From Marasmius tenuissimus (taxonomy: Eukaryota; Basidiomycota; Agaricomycetes; Agaricales; Marasmiaceae), in NCBI GenBank assembly GCA_029532415.1, contig JAQOTA010000069.1, forward strand, positions 1,736,001 through 1,800,000: 64,000 bases of DNA, given 5' to 3'. Both the position numbers and the translations under genes were made by a program. How positions within the stretch are numbered: position 1 is the stretch's first letter; every line of letters begins with the position of its first letter. The notes under the pieces were generated by a model. The model saw only the letters and a list, made by a program, of their open reading frames with translations, was not told the DNA's origin and did not search any database. Below are positions 1-11,876 of this stretch, one piece after another.

Positions 1-1189
1 ACCGCTCTCTATTCGTCCGCGTCAGCCTTCGTCATTGGGCATCGTCATTTGTTCCCCTCCTGAGAATCCTTCACAGCGCGTGTTGATCCAGAACGCTAGC
101 GCTGCCTGTCTTTCAAGGGGCCCTTGAGACATCATCATTTGTGAGGGAGAGACTGATACTATCGATCTACAACGCACATGGGTACCAGTTGACCTCTGAA
201 GATGTACTCGGTGGCCGCGGCTCGAGGTTCCCTGATCGTCTTTTTTCCGATACGCTCGCCACTTTCCACCATTCCAGGTTTTACGCATGGTCGACTAAGC
301 CCATTCATTAGGTACCTATGGACGGACGAAGAGTTCTGATCATGAAATATATACCTTCTGGTCCGTTTGGGACACTCGAATGTCCGATCGACACCGCTGA
401 GGCGAGCTCGGACGAGTCGAAATCAATGGTAAGACCAATCTCTGTGTCGCTATGGCCTCTGAGTCATTGGTGGGTCTGAAAGAGCTATGACCGTATGAGT
501 ACCAAGCGGCCTCTGAAGGAAGGACGACTGGGACAGTTCAAACTGTCCGGCCACTTCTTATTTGTTCGCCACGTTCCAGGACTCAACGCACAGTGTTCTG
601 CCCTTTTGTTGAGTATATATCGACGAAAGACAAGGTGGTGGACCTTGTCTTTCGGGACGTCTGAACTTCCATTCGACACCACTGGGGCGTGCCCGAACGA
701 GTTAAGCACAACGGAAAGTCGACTCTCCGAGTCGCTGTAGTCCCCGACATATTGGTATCGATCATATAGAACGGCACATTTGATTGATAGCGAAGCCAAC
801 CAACCCAGCCGTCATGGAAAGCCAGAAAACTCAAACTCAGAATCGATAGCAGGCTTGCTGAACCGCTCGAGATCTGAGCATTGTATTCAACCGGAAGGGT
901 GAAGAATAAACACGAAGCTCCAATGGTGGCGCTGGCGCTGCTCTAGAGTCTAGTGATGCTAGGAATGCGCGCCAGTAATTTAAATAATCGAGTTCCCGGA
1001 CCATGGTCACCGTTTGAATGGTCTCCCAATTAAATTTCTAATCGAATACACCCGCCACCTCCCTCTCGCTGCAGGATGATGCTCATTGGTGGCGGGGTCC
1101 GCCCATTCGCACCCATATGTACAACTATCACCAGGTTATGGAGGTGTAATGAACTGCGAGGTACTCGAGCGCTCTGGTACTCAGAAATT

Positions 1190-1345
1190 CAAATATTTGT
1201 TTGAAGGATTGATAGAAGAACTCAAGAAGGGTTGAAACGGACATTCGAAAGGAATTGAAACACACATTTGAACGACATTCGAAACGCGCAGTCAAAACAA
1301 TTTGACCAACTGTTTGAAAGTGCCATTGAAGAAGAAGAAAAATCA
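1190..1345. repeat. TTTGAA/TTCGAA-rich tract (left)
   Basis: The motif TTGAA or TTCGAA recurs roughly every 15-25 bases, mostly in the TTGAA orientation (for example ACATTCGAAA, ACATTTGAAC, ACATTCGAAAC). A matching tract in TTCAA orientation lies at 2100-2275. Arrays like this are typical of subterminal repeats of DNA transposons, but I could not find terminal inverted repeats. Confidence 0.4.
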
Positions 1346-2099
1346 AAGAGTCCAAAAAGTACCGTTCGCACTGACCAGTTGCATAGGTGTTTGCTATTCA
1401 AGAGAGTCCAATAGCGAAGCCGTTCGACGCACAGTGACATTGTAGTGAGCATAGATATCAGGAAGAATAGATTCGGACTTCACCTCGCAATGCCGGGCCT
1501 GTTAAGCAGCCCGTAACGCCGCGTGATACTTGAACGTATCGCTGACTTGCCTCGACGACATGAGCCACAACATTCGGTGTTGTTCTGTCGGATAGATTCG
1601 TCGTCGCCCTCGTTGCAGACTGGAGCCCCCGAAGCTTCATGGGTGTCAAGAGGAAAGTTGCAGAGAAAAGGGGCTAAAGCGCTTGGAACCTTAAAAAGAC
1701 AAAGACGGCGTGATCTAAGTCTTGAGTCAGGTCAATCCCCTATCATCCCTTGAACCTGGACCACAACCATGATCACAGTCAGTCCACCCAGCTTGCCACC
1801 CACTCCCAAGGCCCGTCTTGGACCTATGACTAATTCTACATGCTCTGTTGACTCGTTTGACGACTCATACTCGCTTCACTCCCCGTGGTTCATCTGGTTT
1901 CAAGACATCAGTCATCGGCGAACATTTGTTGAGTTTCTCCTAGCTATTTCTTTGCTTCAAACTCTGCTCATAGACCTCGGGAATTGAAGGTAAAAGCAGG
2001 GGTAGTACCTAGAGCGGATTAGGCTGAACACCCGGGAGTCGGTAAGCACTTGAATTGTCGAAGTCCGAGTTACCAGCCCGTAGTTTCAGATTCTCTGTT

Positions 2100-2275
2100 T
2101 AGAATTTTTTTTTCGAATTGATGTTTAACACTTTTGCTCGAGTCATTCGGTTCTATTCAAATTATCGTTCAAATGTAACCGCCAGTGAGGGAAAGCCTTC
2201 GCATCGTTCAACCAATATCAAAGATTAGTTGTTCAATTGTCATTCAAACGGGAGATTCATTCGAATAGCAACCAT
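2100..2275. repeat. TTCAA-rich tract (right, inverted)
   Basis: ATTCAA/GTTCAA/ATTCGAA motifs recur here in the opposite orientation to the tract at 1190-1345. Together they could mark the two subterminal zones of a decayed element of roughly 1.1 kb. No coding capacity is visible between them. Confidence 0.35.
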
Positions 2276-4631
2276 GGTAAAGAACCTTTTTTATTCAAAA
2301 TTTTTGTCTGCATCGCCTGAGTGATGGAGCAATAAAATGAATCAACATAGAGTTAGATATGTTGCCGGGAAAACCACCACCGTATGACTCGTCAACGGCT
2401 CCAAAACAAACCAATCTTAATCTGTCGGTGTGCTCCTCCAATCCCCACGTATGACAGCTGTGGATGGCGAAGTCAACAGATCCTGGAGCAATCAACCTAT
2501 TCGGCTGCCACTCTCCACTACTGGTAGCACACAGGACGCATTCAAATGTTAGAACACACCGTGTCGTCTGTTCAACTACTAACTATTTCTAATGTCAATG
2601 ATCCGGAACAATCGCCGGGTCCTGTCCAGCTGAATCAGTATCGATGAACGACATGATTTAATTTCTGAAGACTGACATATACGTGGAGGCCCCCGATGTG
2701 GTACCCGTGGACTCTTGTTCGTCAGAACAGAGCGTTCCAATGGTACATGGCGGAATCAACTAGCTTGCCTCATATGTATTGCCCCTCGAAATCCCGTGCG
2801 ACACTAAACCAACCTATCCAGAAAACTCGGGCTCGACCGATCGGGGGCGAGGGTGCGGAAAACCAATCGACACCAATTCCCGACTCGGCGAATATACAAG
2901 GTCCGGCGTCGGTGCTCCTTGTGGCACGAACTAGTCTTGATAGTCCACCCAACCTCTGAGTCGATCGTCGTGGCTGTCGCATGGCGTCTTATTTCAATGG
3001 GGAAGCTGTACTATGAGGACTGGATATCAATAGACTGAGGCGCCGAGCCTACTCAACAGCTTGGACATGAACATTAAAACGACGCCAAGCATCGCGGGAC
3101 ATCCACGATTCGTCTTGATTGAGGTCTACCTGCGAGATTCTCGGAATTGATGAAACTCGGATAGGCTAAACTATCTTACTTACCTTGGCTGAACGGCTCC
3201 CCAAGGAAAGCGCTTTAAACTTGGCTTCCTCCCCCTACAGATCAAGCTCAAGGTCTGCACTCGAGGCAGTCACGACGGACAGGGGAGTTTTACGCCCGAG
3301 GAATGAGTGAGTAGACCAAGACAGCGAAGAGACGGGGCTGAGGAACACGAGGTTTTCAAGCCGCTCTACGTGGACGCACGTAAAATAACAGAAAGGAGGG
3401 AAGGTCGAATTTGGCACCTGATCATGATTCGAGGTTTAATCTTGTCAGGAAGGTCTTATGCGTATCGAGTAGACAGCTGGCGTTATGGAAGAGTGAGAAC
3501 CTGGAGGCTGGCAGCTAACTTAAATTGCAGTGGGAGACTTACCTCGGAAAAGGGGACTCAACTCGGAGTCGGAACGGACCGTTCAAAACGTTCGAGTCCA
3601 GAAGCTCGGCAAAGGTAAGTAGTAACCGAAGGATCTTGAGAGGTATGAGAACGCCGGGAATCTTTTTGGCGAGAAGAGGTATTGATATTGTTACCCCAAA
3701 AGTTGGGTTAGAGTCAGCAAAGGATGAAGCGGATCTGAGATGCCTCATACTTGAGGCATCTTGTCTTGAATGCCTAGCACTGACAAGCTACCACTGCGGA
3801 AGATGAGGATGTTCCGGGGATCTAGAAGAAGCACAAATAGGCTCCCAATAGCGGACGTAGATGACATGGAGCTAGATTCCTCGGATTGACTCCTTGAAAC
3901 TTCTCAGCACTCCCCAGTCCCAGACTCTTGACGCCGACTCCGAACGTAGAGACTTGCGGTTTGAATACGTGCAGCGATTATTTGATCATTCCAGTTCTGT
4001 GGCGTTTAATCCTTGAGAGATATATTCATAGAGACATTTCTGTGTTTGCACAGATCTAGCTGAGCCTCTTGCAATGACAATCCCGAAGTCAAAGCAGCTC
4101 TCATGGCCGTCATGGCAAGAGAGTACAAGCGCCCAATAAGCGCGCAACCGTCTGGATTCATCAGACGCCGAGAGCAAAGCCGAGAGCCTGAGTGTGAGAC
4201 TCCTCATCCTCCTTATTTCTCTCATCTCATTGCATTAACTTCCGGTATTCAATTCAGCAAGAAATAGGTATCTCTCGACAAGCCCAGCCCAGCTCATGAT
4301 ACTCAAGCATGCTCAGCGCTTGCGGTCATATTGCGCGCCCTGGGAACTGATAACATCATGGCATTGGCGTTGTGCATGTTGTGCTGATGTTCAACTTTTT
4401 CCGGCTTGCTCTTGGACCGTGCTTCAACCTCGAGGTACTTGGCCTTCCTTGACCTGCCACATTGGTTACACGAGTTCTATCACTTAGGGCATGGTATATT
4501 GAAGGAAAAGAGGTATTGAAGTCACGAACTCACGAACACGGTGCGTCCGAATCCGGTACCTTGCTTGACGATTTTAGCTCATTTCACAGCCAGGAACTTA
4601 GAAGCCCTCATCGCGTAACTCTCTCACAACC

Positions 4632-6012
4632 ATGAACCCCAACGCTGTCATTTCTCTCATATTCTGGACGTTGTTTTATTGCAACCTCGTGCGAGGAGTC
4701 TACATCCCGTTTCGAGAGTACTCTGGCAACAATTTCTTCGTCTCCTGGGACTATTACGGAGCTATCGATAACACTACATGGGGTACGTTCGTACGAATGT
4801 AACGTGTGGTCGTGTTCAGCTAACAGTTGGACAGGAAACGTCACCTACCTTGACCAGCCAAACGCAATCCAACAACGATTGACCTATGTTGACCCCAACA
4901 CCGGACACGCGATCCTCCGAGTCGATAACACGACCAACCTCCCACCTGCACCACTCGTCAACCGTAATACGGTCAGAATTACAACGAAGGAAGCATTCGA
5001 TATCGGTTCTCTTGTCATTCTTGATGCTACTCACATCCCGTACGGCTGTTCGGTGCGTACATAGTCTCTACCTCTTGATCCATACTGAATTCAACTCATC
5101 ACGCATCAGGTGTGGCCCGCTTTCTGGACGTTGGGCGTCGGCCTAGAATGGCCGGATGCTGGTGAAATCGACGTGATAGAGGGAATCAACAATCTACCCT
5201 TCAACCAAATGGCAATGCACACCACCAACGGGTGTTTCCAAGCAGCGAATGGAGGTCAAACCGGAAGAACCGTGAACACCAATTGCACACGACCCGAGGG
5301 GTGTCTCGTTCAAGAAACCAAGCCGAACAGCTTTGGAGTCGATTTCGCGAGGGCTGGAGGAGGCGCTTGGGCTTTGCAGTTTGATGTCGCGGGGGTGTTC
5401 ATCTGGTTCTGGAGCGTCCGTATATCTATTTTCCTTCTTCAAACTTGCGCTAACGGACTCTATTCAACGCAGCGTCCAGATATCCCAAAGTCCGTATCCC
5501 AAGCCCAGAAAGATTCAAACCTGGAACTCTCCGATTGGGGTGCCCCCTCCGCTGCCTATCGTGCATCTGCTTGCGACATCCGAAGCTTCTTCAAACCCCA
5601 GAAACTCGTCATCAACACATCACTTTGCGGTCTTTGGGCTGGTGTGCCGGATATCTACGCTCAAACGTGTCCTGGAACCTGCGTGCGTTGCTAGACCTCC
5701 CCTTCCTTCACGCTTCCTCTCACTGACAGCTTCATACAGATATCTCAAGTATTTGGAAACGGCGCGAACTATGCGAACGCATGGTGGGACATCTCATATG
5801 TCAGAGTCTACAGGGCTGTGGACAACACGACGACAGCTACTTCCTCCTCTCCGGGAACATCGACGAGCACCACTACCGGGCAAACTACCAGTCGGCCGGG
5901 TGGGTCTGGGACGAATACCTCCACTGGCAATAACGCTTCGATAGCTATGCCGGTTTGGTTCCTTACGATAGGGCTGGCTCTGTTGGTGCCAGTGTGGGTG
6001 GTTTCTCTGTAA
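4632..6012 (+). CDS. GPI-anchored GH16 beta-glucanase-like protein
   Basis: Predicted secreted endo-beta-1,3(4)-glucanase-type enzyme acting on cell-wall or environmental glucans. The exons 4632-4782, 4835-5052, 5110-5415, 5473-5682 and 5740-6012 join to a 385-aa protein. All introns are short GT-AG, and the frame closes at TAA 6010-6012. Residues 1 to about 23 form a hydrophobic signal peptide. The GH16 catalytic signature ExDxxE is present as EIDVIE (Glu142, Asp144, Glu147; nucleophile and acid/base in the family), preceded by VWPAFWTLG. After the catalytic domain come a Thr/Ser/Gly-rich linker and a hydrophobic C-terminus (about 360-385) that fits GPI attachment. Several Asn-X-Thr sites suggest glycosylation. 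The start is the first ATG, in an ACCATG context. Family membership is firm; exact substrate specificity is not readable from sequence. Confidence 0.88.
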
Positions 6013-6254
6013 CGAACGACGGAAGAACGAGTGTTACGATTACTTATACGTCTCTTTACTTATGATACATAAAGCGGTATTTACGATCGATAGATGGCAG
6101 AAGCAAGGACTGTTTTCTGTATATTTAACATATGATATCTGGCTCTGTATATATAGCTGAACGAATTCGACGTACTTACATCTCTCCGTCTTCGACACGG
6201 AATCTATTCAATAGGCGTACTCGGTAGCGCATAAGTCAGTCCCCCTGCGCACCC

Positions 6255-6636
6255 GTACACGGCCAGGAATGAATTAGGCGTTCCGCATAAGCCCTGTAAA
6301 ATATGCCGAGCATATTGCCGAGATATGTGGGCGACATATCCACGATATGGTGGCCATATCTTGGTCCCTGGGTCACGTCACGCATGAGAATGTCACTTGT
6401 GACCTATGAATGTCGTTGTCATCGTTGTCGTCGTCGTCGCCGCCGCCGCTGCTGGACACTGGTCGACCTAAATTTCGAGCTGCTTGTATTTTTGATCAAA
6501 GACTGTATTCAGACTATTTAGGGTACATGCACGGCAATAGGGTACTCGTAAATTAAGAGAAATGTTTAGCCAACTTATTCCAATCCCCCCCGCTCGCCGG
6601 CGACCTGACCCTTCCTCAATCCACTGGCAACTGTCC
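6255..6636 (+). repeat. Left terminal inverted repeat (382 bp)
   Basis: Matches the reverse complement of 7544-7925 nearly base for base. One difference seen is CCACTGG against CCATTGG near the inner end. The outermost four bases (GTAC) are probably the target duplication. Confidence 0.88.
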
Positions 6637-6879
6637 TTGATGTTGTATGCAACTTGGCTGTGGTTAAATATTATCAGCAGGAACCATGATATGAGAGCGC
6701 AGAGTAGGAACTTACCTTGATGATGGACCAGAAAAGGGCCTTGTAGAATTTTCACTGAGTCCAAGCGGCAAACATGAGAGTTGGAAGGAAAGTGGGCGTT
6801 GAACAGCCGTGACACGTATCGAGGCTTCGTAATGTTTGTGTCTCTTTGCTCCATGTTGAACTTCGCTACCTGTCAGGCG

Positions 6880-6895
6880 CAGCCGCTTCTGACTT
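6880..6895. repeat. SINE target-site duplication, 3' copy
   Basis: CAGCCGCTTCTGACTT, identical to 7375-7390, directly abuts the poly(A) tail of the SINE. Confidence 0.85.
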
Positions 6896-7374
6896 TTTTT
6901 TTTTTTTTTTTTTTCTTTTTTTTTTTTGGTGGAGCATTAACATTCCCCGTGGCGTCGCCTCGAACGCCGCCTAAACTCGGAGTTGACCGAGACCGGAGAC
7001 ACTGCTGTTGGATGCGAGGAATTCCTGCGCGGGGTACCAGGTCGCGTGCACCGAACACACGCCCCACCATGGAGGAAATGCTTAGTTATGCACACTATAC
7101 GTCACTTCGGGGGAGGCCCGTATGATCCGTATAGTAGTGTGGGACTCGTCTATTTGGGGACCTTGGCCATCGATCGGAGCACAACCGCGGCGGTACAACG
7201 CCGATTTGGTTGACTCCGGCTGGCCACATGGTCAGACATACCCACTAAAACCCCCGTGGCATTGGTACATTTGGGCACGATGGCCCGGGACGGGGCTCGA
7301 ACACCAGACCTCTGGGAAACCACAGAGTCTAGCGCTCGGAGCCAGCGTGATGATGCCACTACACCACACCGCCC
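6896..7374 (-). mobile_element. tRNA-derived SINE retrotransposon
   Basis: Read on the minus strand, the element starts with a tRNA-like head. It has an RNA polymerase III A box TGGTGTAGTGGC (7355-7366) and a B box GTTCGAGCC (7294-7302) about 53 bp apart, as in a tRNA. A roughly 370-bp unrelated body follows and ends in a 33-nt poly(A) tail (T-run 6894-6927 on the plus strand, broken by one C). A perfect 16-bp target duplication, CAGCCGCTTCTGACTT, flanks it at 6880-6895 and 7375-7390. Long target duplications plus poly(A) indicate LINE-type machinery acting in trans. It sits inside the TIR element, so it inserted later. No protein is encoded. Confidence 0.85.
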
Positions 7375-7390
7375 CAGCCGCTTCTGACTT
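7375..7390. repeat. SINE target-site duplication, 5' copy
   Basis: CAGCCGCTTCTGACTT, identical to 6880-6895, directly abuts the tRNA-like head of the SINE. Confidence 0.85.
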
Positions 7391-7543
7391 GTCCTTTGCC
7401 TCTGACCCGCATGTTCATTCTCTGAGCTCTATCTCTCAACGCTCTTCTTGCTCTCTTGAGTAATTGAGTAAGTTCCCGCTGTATGCCAAACTGTATCCTT
7501 GAATTGCTGACAAGCTCCTCAATAGTGCTGCATACCAAATCGG

Positions 7544-7925
7544 GGACAGTTGCCAATGGATTGAGGAAGGGTCAGGTCGCCGGCGAGCGGGGGGGATTGG
7601 AATAAGTTGGCTAAACATTTCTCTTAATTTACGAGTACCCTATTGCCGTGCATGTACCCTAAATAGTCTGAATACAGTCTTTGATCAAAAATACAAGCAG
7701 CTCGAAATTTAGGTCGACCAGTGTCCAGCAGCGGCGGCGGCGACGACGACGACAACGATGACAACGACATTCATAGGTCACAAGTGACATTCTCATGCGT
7801 GACGTGACCCAGGGACCAAGATATGGCCACCATATCGTGGATATGTCGCCCACATATCTCGGCAATATGCTCGGCATATTTTACAGGGCTTATGCGGAAC
7901 GCCTAATTCATTCCTGGCCGTGTAC
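7544..7925 (-). repeat. Right terminal inverted repeat (382 bp)
   Basis: Reverse-complement partner of 6255-6636. The pairing ends inside at GGACAG and outside at GTAC. Confidence 0.88.
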
Positions 7926-10008
7926 ATCACTTCAACGGGACTCAGCGCTCAGCACCCCTAGAGCCGTGAGTCAGTATAAACCCCCGCCTTGGAACCGCCT
8001 CCCGGTAAGAAGCTCGGTACATAATCAGTAACGCCGGTTGAGCAACGACCGGGTAACAGCAAGGAAGATAGATGGAGACAAAGAGGTGGGTTTGAACAGG
8101 AGAGATGCAGTTTCCAAAGTTGGACCTTGAAAGTAACCTTCTACCCTCGCTGCAGAAAAACAAATTCGAGGAAGCGCAGCCCCTGGCTTTGGTGAAACGA
8201 CATCTGAGATTAGAGATAGAACGTCTCAAACAGAAGGCGTCCTGAGGCACAATCATGAAACGAGTGTCGCTGTAAGTGTGCGAATTTAGAGATCGCGCGG
8301 TGTACATCTTGAACACATACCACCATCACACAACCTCAAAACAAAACTCACATTTGCCATGGCAAGTAATGCTGATTGCTCTCTTGTTCAAGCAACGCTA
8401 GTCCATTCACTCTATGAAAGCACCTTCCGGATTTTACCTTCCTAATGGCACGACTGAACCAACGAGTCACATCAGGAAAAAATGAAATATCGACGTACCA
8501 GTGCGTACTCTCCGTAGCAGGAGTATCGGAGTTCACACCCCCCCCCTCTATGTGGACGTAGGTGTGCTACATTCACCCACGCCACCCTCTCTGTATCACT
8601 CCGTATCGCTCCGTATCGCTCTGTATACCTCTGGTGTCCTTCATGTGTTGCTGCGTTTCGTCTCGCAGTCCGCTATGTATCTCTACAATATGCTACAGAA
8701 CGATATGTTACAAGACATAGACCCATTTTTGGGACACTCATTATCATGCTCGGCCTGGTAGTATTTCCATACGGAGCGCTCAAAGAACTCAATCCGAACA
8801 GTAGGGATGGAAAAAATGTTGAATGTCATTTTGGCTTTCGAAAACTAGTTATGGGGGGTAGGTACACGAAATAGACTACTTAGGATAGGGCGAAAAGCAT
8901 TGAACTTGTATCGAATTCACTTACCAACTTTCGCTGTCTCAAACTCCTCAAATTTCTAAGTCGAAACAAATTTTAGAACCGTGCTCGGGAGATGGGATGG
9001 AAGAAATGGAACAGTACGCACTGGTATCAAGATAGCGCGGAAATCACGCCGGAGAGGATCGACCGGTTGTATATTGCGAGAGAAGGAAAATTGGGTCGGT
9101 GTAAATCGTTATCGAGTCGGGACTCCCAGGGACGCAAGGGGAGAGGGACGAAGTTACGAAAGCGTGGGTCCCACAAGTCCTCTATTTATACGGTCTGTGG
9201 AGCTGGGCGTTGGAGCTGACCTCGTGAGGATTTGGAGACAGCATCGGAGCTATGACGCGACGGGCTGAGGCGGGCCGCCAGGGTCGAAGTGGCGTGAGTT
9301 TCCCAGCGATGCTCATAGAAGTCGTCTCAGCTGAGCTCAGTAAGTAGTACCAGTCGCCTTCACCCGCTACATCTCCAAGCCCAGGAGGACAAATCTGCCA
9401 TATTTCTACTTGAGAGTGAATCTCAGTAGGTCTCTTATGGATTTGAATAGGTTTGGAGGATTTATAGGCGGTGAAGCAGGTAAGCAACTTGTCTTATATA
9501 CGTACCGATACAGGCGATACGGGCGATACGGGCGATACGGATGGATGGCCCTGAGTGTACACACAACACGTTTTGCCTTGTACCGCTTGGTGGCGTGATA
9601 CAGACTATACTGACCCCGTACCAGGCGCCTACGGACAAGTTGGAGAGTCCATGGCACTGGCGCTAACGCTACACAGTGACATGATCTATACATCTACTGC
9701 ACATCACTTGCGGAGCAGGTACGTGAGATCAACGTACAACTTTCACTGTTTCCTGATGCAATCACAGCACTGCTCAAATGAATGAAAGGGGAACTAGACC
9801 GGATATGCATCACTACCCTCACGGCTTGATCATCAAGTCATGGTCGCTAGTTAGAGCTCAAGACGGAGTCTCTAGCCCAGTTCGGAAATCACCCGATGAT
9901 ACTACTCGTTTGTCTCGTCAGCCAATCATCCAGACTTGCTGACTGCTGAGGATGTCAATGATGCGGGTGTTCACCGAGGGCCATTTAGCCGTTTTTGCAC
10001 TGAAAGCC
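7926..10008. other. Intergenic, no gene recognised
   Basis: No convincing gene. A (TCCGTATCGC)-like repeat lies near 8594-8635 and a 9-bp minisatellite at 9514-9540. The two share a GCGATACGG core in opposite orientation. The final part is the promoter of the reductase gene that starts at 10088. Confidence 0.5.
9514..9540 (+). repeat. 9-bp minisatellite
   Basis: Three tandem units of GGCGATACG, with a diverged unit just upstream (CGATACAGG). Confidence 0.7.
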
Positions 10009-10016
10009 TATATAAA
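10009..10016 (+). promoter_or_regulatory. TATA box of the MDR gene at 10088
   Basis: TATATAAA, 72 bp before the ATG, the usual distance for genes in this window. Confidence 0.55.
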
Positions 10017-10087
10017 GCTACAGTGAGTCTCTTCGAATTTCCTATCCTACTACTTAAACTCCCAATTTCCAACGATCCCCATACGAA

Positions 10088-11412
10088 ATGTCTGAACAAA
10101 AGGCTCTAGTTATCCCATCTTCGTCTTCTCCCTACGCGGTCATCTCCAAACCGATCCCATCTCCCGGTCCTCACGAGGTTCTGGTCAAGTTGGAAGGAGT
10201 TGCTCTTAACCCAATGGACTGGTTGGTTACCGTTCATACCCAAATCCCGGATGCGATGGGCTACCCCGCCTACTTCGGAGTAGACGGAGCAGGAGTTGTC
10301 GAAAAGGTTGGAGACGAGGTTAAGGCGTTCAAGAAGGGCGATCGAGTGTAAGCACGACTCATTCGATAATCTCATGAAGTATCCCTAACACAGCCCTTCC
10401 AGGCTTCTACAAGGATCATTGTCTCCCAAATACAGCTCTCACCAACAGTACGCACTCGCTCTTGAGAAGACGATTGCCAAGGTGAGCCTTTGGTCCTTGT
10501 TTTGTCTCGTCGACTCTCATCAATACGCGATTAACAGCTTCCCTCGACGATCTCAACATTGGAAGCAGCATCGATCCCACTGGCGCTCGGCACATCGGCA
10601 TTTGCTTTCTGCTTGCCCGATCCTGCTGTCCCATCGATGAACGAAGCCGTCGGTGGAGAGAGCATCCCCTTCTTCCTCAACGGCAAAGCAGGAGCGGGGC
10701 TTAAGCCGTTTTGGGAAGAAGGTGCTAAAGGGATGAAAGCGGGTGAACCTATCATAATTCTCGGAGGATCGAGCTCTGTCGGTCAACTAGGTCAGTTTCC
10801 CATATTTGCTCCAAACGAATGATACCGAGAAGGTTAAACGCTGGACCGTCTTGTTCTAGGGATCCAAATTGCCGCGCACTATGGGTTTTCTCCTATAATC
10901 GCCACCGCCTCGGCAAAGCATACTGAGTACCTCAAGTCTCTTGGAGCTACGCATGTTCTCGATCGGGATGTATCTCTCGACACCGTCAAGGAGATCCTTG
11001 GAGGAGCGACGGTCAACTACATCTATGTCACCGTGATGGGTGCAGCAACCCAAGCACACGTTGATCTGCTTGCCCCGGGAGGAATACTGGTCTCGGCCGT
11101 CTTCATCCCACCCGAGATCAAGTTTACTGACGGTAAAAAGGGCACGATGACGAACGGGAGTGTCCACGTATATAAGGAGTTTGGGTTCGGGTTGATGGGC
11201 GCGCTGGGAGGGTTGTTGGAAAGCGGTGTTATAAAGGTATGTGATGATGTGCAAGAAATCATGAATTCCTCGGTTTGACTTTCTCTCTTTAGCCTAACAG
11301 AATCGAAAAGATACCGGGAGGATTGGCTGGGATAACAGATGGTTTAGCGAAACTCCAGAACAACCAAGTTAGTGGAGTGAAATTGGTTGTTGACCCTGCG
11401 GAAACGCCCTGA
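10088..11412 (+). CDS. Zinc-free medium-chain reductase (quinone/enoyl reductase-like)
   Basis: Intact member of the local medium-chain dehydrogenase/reductase (MDR) family. Exons 10088-10347, 10403-10481, 10538-10790, 10860-11236 and 11293-11412 encode 362 aa. An N-terminal GroES-like fold (about 1-115) is followed by an NADPH-binding Rossmann domain with the glycine motif LGGSSSVGQLG (near 187-198). It has neither the GHE catalytic-zinc motif nor the four-cysteine structural-zinc lobe. It therefore belongs with quinone oxidoreductase or trans-enoyl-reductase-like members, which reduce C=C bonds of activated substrates. Intron positions and phases match those of the minus-strand paralogues at 41118-42437, 46710-48024 and 50048-51365. 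It begins MSEQKALVIPSSSSPY like them. There is no polyketide synthase nearby to suggest a pathway, and the true substrate is unknown. Confidence 0.9.
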
Positions 11413-11827
11413 TAGGGACGTTCCATTGAGTACCTGCCGCATCCGAGTCCTACAATGATAAACGTCTCTTATACAGGATGAAGTATGTAAATAAATGAAA
11501 GTCAATAGTTTAAGAAGTCGTTTTCTCATGACGGCGTGAAGCATACTCTGTGATAGTTGAGCTCATTTCAGGTACTGGAATGAAATTGCGTCTGGAACCG
11601 CTACTCATATAAAGGGTGGAACACTTGGCCAATGAATGTCAAAGCAAGGGCGGTCCAGTATGTAAACAATGCTCCATATTTTTCATATTGCTTTGACCCC
11701 AACCAAGTAGAACGGTTAACGCGGAATGCTGAAGACTGATAGAACTAGCTCGCGAGACCAGACCCCGGCGGGGTTGCCAAGACGGGGTTCTATCGACCAA
11801 GGCTATTCACGGGTGTCTTTCTTCCAC

Positions 11828-11834
11828 TTATAAG
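11828..11834 (+). promoter_or_regulatory. Probable TATA element of the SSP gene at 11877
   Basis: TTATAAG, 43-49 bp before the ATG. Confidence 0.4.
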
Positions 11835-11876
11835 AAACCCAGCGTGTGGTCCTACTAACAACCTTTGGTCAGAACA

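Larger units (their letters stand above)
1..4631. other. Gene-poor stretch
   Basis: No reading frame here has recognisable protein features, a consistent exon-intron pattern or a known motif. Frames of up to about 100 codons exist but look like chance frames in unconstrained DNA. The visible structure consists of two short TTGAA/TTCAA-rich tracts, listed separately, that lie about 0.8 kb apart in opposite orientation and may be eroded ends of a transposon. The last few hundred bases contain the promoter of the GH16 gene. Confidence 0.5.
6259..7921. mobile_element. TIR DNA transposon, non-autonomous
   Basis: A 382-bp inverted repeat (6255-6636 against 7544-7925) encloses about 0.9 kb. The arms are almost identical, so the element inserted recently. 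They contain dense ATAT/CGAT palindromes and a CGTCGT/CGCCGC microsatellite. The termini read ACGGCCAGG...CCTGGCCGT, flanked on both sides by GTAC. Because GTAC is palindromic, a 4-bp GTAC or a 2-bp TA target duplication both fit. No transposase is encoded, so it must depend on enzymes made elsewhere. Without the nested SINE (6896-7374 plus one target duplication) the element would be about 1.17 kb. Identical 72-codon frames in the two arms are only a consequence of the inverted repeat. Confidence 0.85.

Noticed and set aside
7287..7374. tRNA-like sequence on the minus strand with A and B boxes
   Set aside because: It does not fold into a full tRNA, and it is followed by a long body and poly(A) between target duplications. 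It is the head of a SINE.
6303..7877. Two identical 72-codon frames, one on each strand (6303-6521 and 7659-7877)
   Set aside because: They are the same sequence in the two arms of an inverted repeat, arginine runs coming from a CGT/CGC microsatellite. Not genes.
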